5,698 nt of DNA from Chloroflexota bacterium (GTDB lineage Bacteria; Chloroflexota; Ktedonobacteria; Ktedonobacterales; Ktedonobacteraceae). Positions 5,613-5,698 of the stretch are shown here, piece after piece. The stretch covers positions 1-5,698 of the forward strand of contig JAJZEJ010000736.1 in assembly GCA_021828635.1 (NCBI GenBank), read 5' to 3'. Under the pieces are notes generated by a model, which worked only from the letters and a program-made list of their open reading frames with translations, was not told where the DNA came from and searched no databases. The first letter of the stretch is position 1, and each line of letters opens with the position of its first letter. Position numbers and translations under genes: made by a program.

Positions 5613-5626
5613 TTGTGTTTACACAA
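5613..5626. promoter_or_regulatory. Possible operator overlapping the -35 region
   Basis: TTGTGT-TT-ACACAA is a perfect inverted repeat with 6-bp arms. It contains the likely -35 hexamer TTTACA (5618-5623), where a bound repressor would block RNA polymerase. The regulator is unknown. Confidence 0.45.
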
Positions 5627-5648
5627 AATCCTCTACTTATGTTATAAT
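5618..5648 (+). promoter_or_regulatory. Sigma-70-type promoter for a gene beyond the right edge
   Basis: A perfect -10 hexamer TATAAT (5643-5648) follows a -35-like TTTACA (5618-5623) with a 19-nt spacer, or TTACAC with 18 nt. Transcription would start near 5655. The final bases, ending AAAAAAGG just before the edge, could be the start of a ribosome binding site. Downstream only a 7-codon ATG frame (5664-5687, MNNTHTS) is seen. Confidence 0.6.
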
Positions 5649-5698
5649 TTCGCTGGTGATGCCATGAATAACACACACACTTCCTAGCAAAAAAGGCA

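Overview
This window looks like chromosomal DNA from a free-living bacterium. GC content is moderate (a little over 50% by eye), with Shine-Dalgarno sites ahead of most genes. Chloroflexota, perhaps a Ktedonobacteria-type genome, is my best guess. The reasons are the mix of gene families, GTAGGGGCG-type palindromic repeats of the kind seen in that phylum, and a long DERA-type aldolase beside uncharacterized genes. This is inference: there is no rRNA or marker gene to confirm it.

Layout from left to right. Positions 2-1018 (+) hold the 3' part of a conserved uncharacterized gene whose start lies outside the window. It converges across a 67-bp structured gap on deoC (1086-2081, -), a deoxyribose-phosphate aldolase strikingly like the animal DERA form. 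A 223-bp divergent spacer with a 13-bp palindrome separates deoC from an alpha/beta-hydrolase gene (2305-3483, +). After a 150-bp spacer with small stem-loops comes a two-gene unit: a flavin reductase-like protein (3634-4311, +) overlapping by 14 bp a TTG-initiated Fe-S uracil-DNA-glycosylase-superfamily protein (4298-4930, +). This unit converges, with only 8 bp between stop codons, on a SufU/IscU-type Fe-S scaffold gene (4939-5361, -).

The last 337 bp (5362-5698) contain no long gene. They hold a pair of 20-bp hairpin repeats with inverted flanks (a REPIN-like or MITE-like element, 5405-5502), a decayed third copy, two stacked inverted repeats, and a good TATAAT promoter facing right. That promoter presumably drives a gene just beyond the window.

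Functionally the genes are mostly independent housekeeping or catabolic units: deoxynucleoside breakdown (deoC), DNA repair (UDG-like), flavin reduction and Fe-S assembly. The one suggestive link is that the UDG-like protein carries four cysteines of a 4Fe-4S site and lies next to a cluster-scaffold gene. I found no phage, CRISPR, toxin-antitoxin, biosynthetic or defence system. The most unusual items are the repeat element, the intermediate character of the scaffold protein, and a substituted phosphate-site residue in DeoC.
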